This document shows positions 63,466 to 64,000 of a stretch of DNA of 64,000 nt, in pieces; position 1 is the first letter of the stretch, and each line of letters opens with the position of its first letter. Both the position numbers and the translations under genes were made by a program. The notes below the pieces were generated by a model, which saw only the letters and a program-made list of their open reading frames with translations, made no database searches and was not told where the DNA came from. Origin of the DNA: Sphingomonas sp. BK235 (GTDB lineage Bacteria > Pseudomonadota > Alphaproteobacteria > Sphingomonadales > Sphingomonadaceae); assembly GCF_004345855.1 (NCBI RefSeq), contig NZ_SLXN01000014.1, forward strand, positions 28,075 to 92,074, written 5' to 3'.

Positions 63466-64000
63466 ATGGATCAGAAAAGTGCGCCTCTCGTCGAGGCGCT
63501 TGCGAGCATCGAGCGCAACCCGCCCGTCGGGTTCGGCGCACCCGGCCACAACCAGGGCGCCGCCATGCCGAACGGTCTTCGCGGCCTGCTCGGCCGCCGG
63601 CTGTTCCGCGCGGACGTGCTCACACCGAAGGGGCTGGACGACCGCACGGAAGGCGCGCTCGCCCTGCAGCGCGCGCACGAGATCGCCGCGGAGGCATGGA
63701 ACGCTGATTTCTGTCGCTTCGTCACTGGCGGTTCGACGCAGAGCCTTCATACGGTGATGGCCGCGGTCGCCGCTCCAGGGGAGACGATCCTGATCGCGGC
63801 GAACGCGCACAAGGCGGAACGCACCTACGCTCTCGCTGCCGGGCTGGAGGCGATCATCGTCCCCGTCGTCATCGATGCCGAGCGTAATATCGAGCACGGA
63901 GTCGCGCCGGAGGTGCTGCGCGCAGCGCTGGCCAACCATCCCGCCGCGCGAGCGTTCGTGCTCGTCAGCCCGACCTATTATGGCGTGACGAGCGATATCG
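63466..64000 (+). CDS. PLP-dependent Orn/Lys/Arg decarboxylase-like enzyme, cut at window end
   Basis: The frame opens at ATG 63466 and is still open at the window end (about 178 residues). FGAPGHNQG, FVTGGSTQSLHTVMAAVAAPGETILIAANAHKAE and VLVSPTYYGV match the N-terminal part of the major domain of fold-type I Orn/Lys/Arg decarboxylases (the ANAHKA block corresponds to their RNCHKS block). The Lys that binds PLP would lie beyond the window. Substrate undecided. Confidence 0.75.
   Translation, partial: MDQKSAPLVEALASIERNPPVGFGAPGHNQGAAMPNGLRGLLGRRLFRADVLTPKGLDDRTEGALALQRAHEIAAEAWNADFCRFVTGGSTQSLHTVMAAVAAPGETILIAANAHKAERTYALAAGLEAIIVPVVIDAERNIEHGVAPEVLRAALANHPAARAFVLVSPTYYGVTSDI

Overview
The window looks like accessory DNA from a high-GC alphaproteobacterium, most likely a sphingomonad (Sphingomonas or a close relative). 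This rests on the gene mix: a FecI/FecR/TonB-receptor locus with an STN domain, many SDR, epoxide-hydrolase-like and SnoaL-like genes each paired with its own regulator, small 'YRSDAERCRRLA'-type proteins, and a family of dispersed intergenic repeats. No rRNA, tRNA, CRISPR array or replication origin was seen, and chromosome or megaplasmid cannot be decided from sequence alone.

Layout. 0-6.5 kb: AraC regulator, alpha/beta hydrolases, an SDR and an azoreductase-SnoaL fusion. 6.5-10.1 kb: a minus-strand SDR-GNAT-pirin-RidA series whose pirin gene is split by an IS630-family element. 10.3-15.1 kb: a MoaF/SnoaL fusion, an isochorismatase-type hydrolase, a SnoaL-like protein, a LysR regulator and a secreted retropepsin-like protein. 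15.1-17.5 kb: three consecutive decayed genes (MDR oxidoreductase, LOG-family, HSL esterase). 17.6-22.3 kb: FecR, ECF sigma factor, TonB-dependent receptor and small outer-membrane protein. 23.2-25.3 kb: Zn alcohol dehydrogenase and a Ser hydrolase that has a close paralogue at 46.1 kb. 26.5-32.5 kb: an operon of four apparently exported proteins (trypsin-like protease, subtilase, amidohydrolase, unknown). 32.7-41.9 kb: DUF2867 and YciI-like genes, AKR/AraC, TetR/hydrolase/SnoaL/DUF4345, a nonsense-mutated hydrolase and an SDR/LysR pair. 42-51 kb: small hypothetical and stress-type genes (CspA, micro-ORFs with a shared hairpin leader), AraC, catalase-like protein and hydrolase. 51-64 kb: transglutaminase/esterase pair, BLUF photosensor, AraC/SDR, TetR/MFS, unknown exported proteins, SRPBCC/ArsR, YdeI-like, and the start of a PLP decarboxylase-like gene.

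How the parts connect. Five copies of one promoter-type sequence, GTTCC-N7-GCAACACAG-N17-CTA, lie upstream of the 1.2, 2.5, 12.0, 12.7 and 14.1 kb genes. Every copy points towards its downstream gene and contains GTT-N11-AAC, the T-N11-A form of a LysR-type box. The LysR gene at 12967 is therefore the obvious candidate regulator of a scattered hydrolase/SDR/azoreductase regulon, probably for handling small reactive or xenobiotic carbonyl, epoxide or quinone compounds (inference). Other notable items are the four-gene secreted protease cassette, the duplicated hairpin leader before tiny genes at 48.2 and 50.1 kb, and the roughly 65-bp intergenic repeat family, seen in one orientation only.
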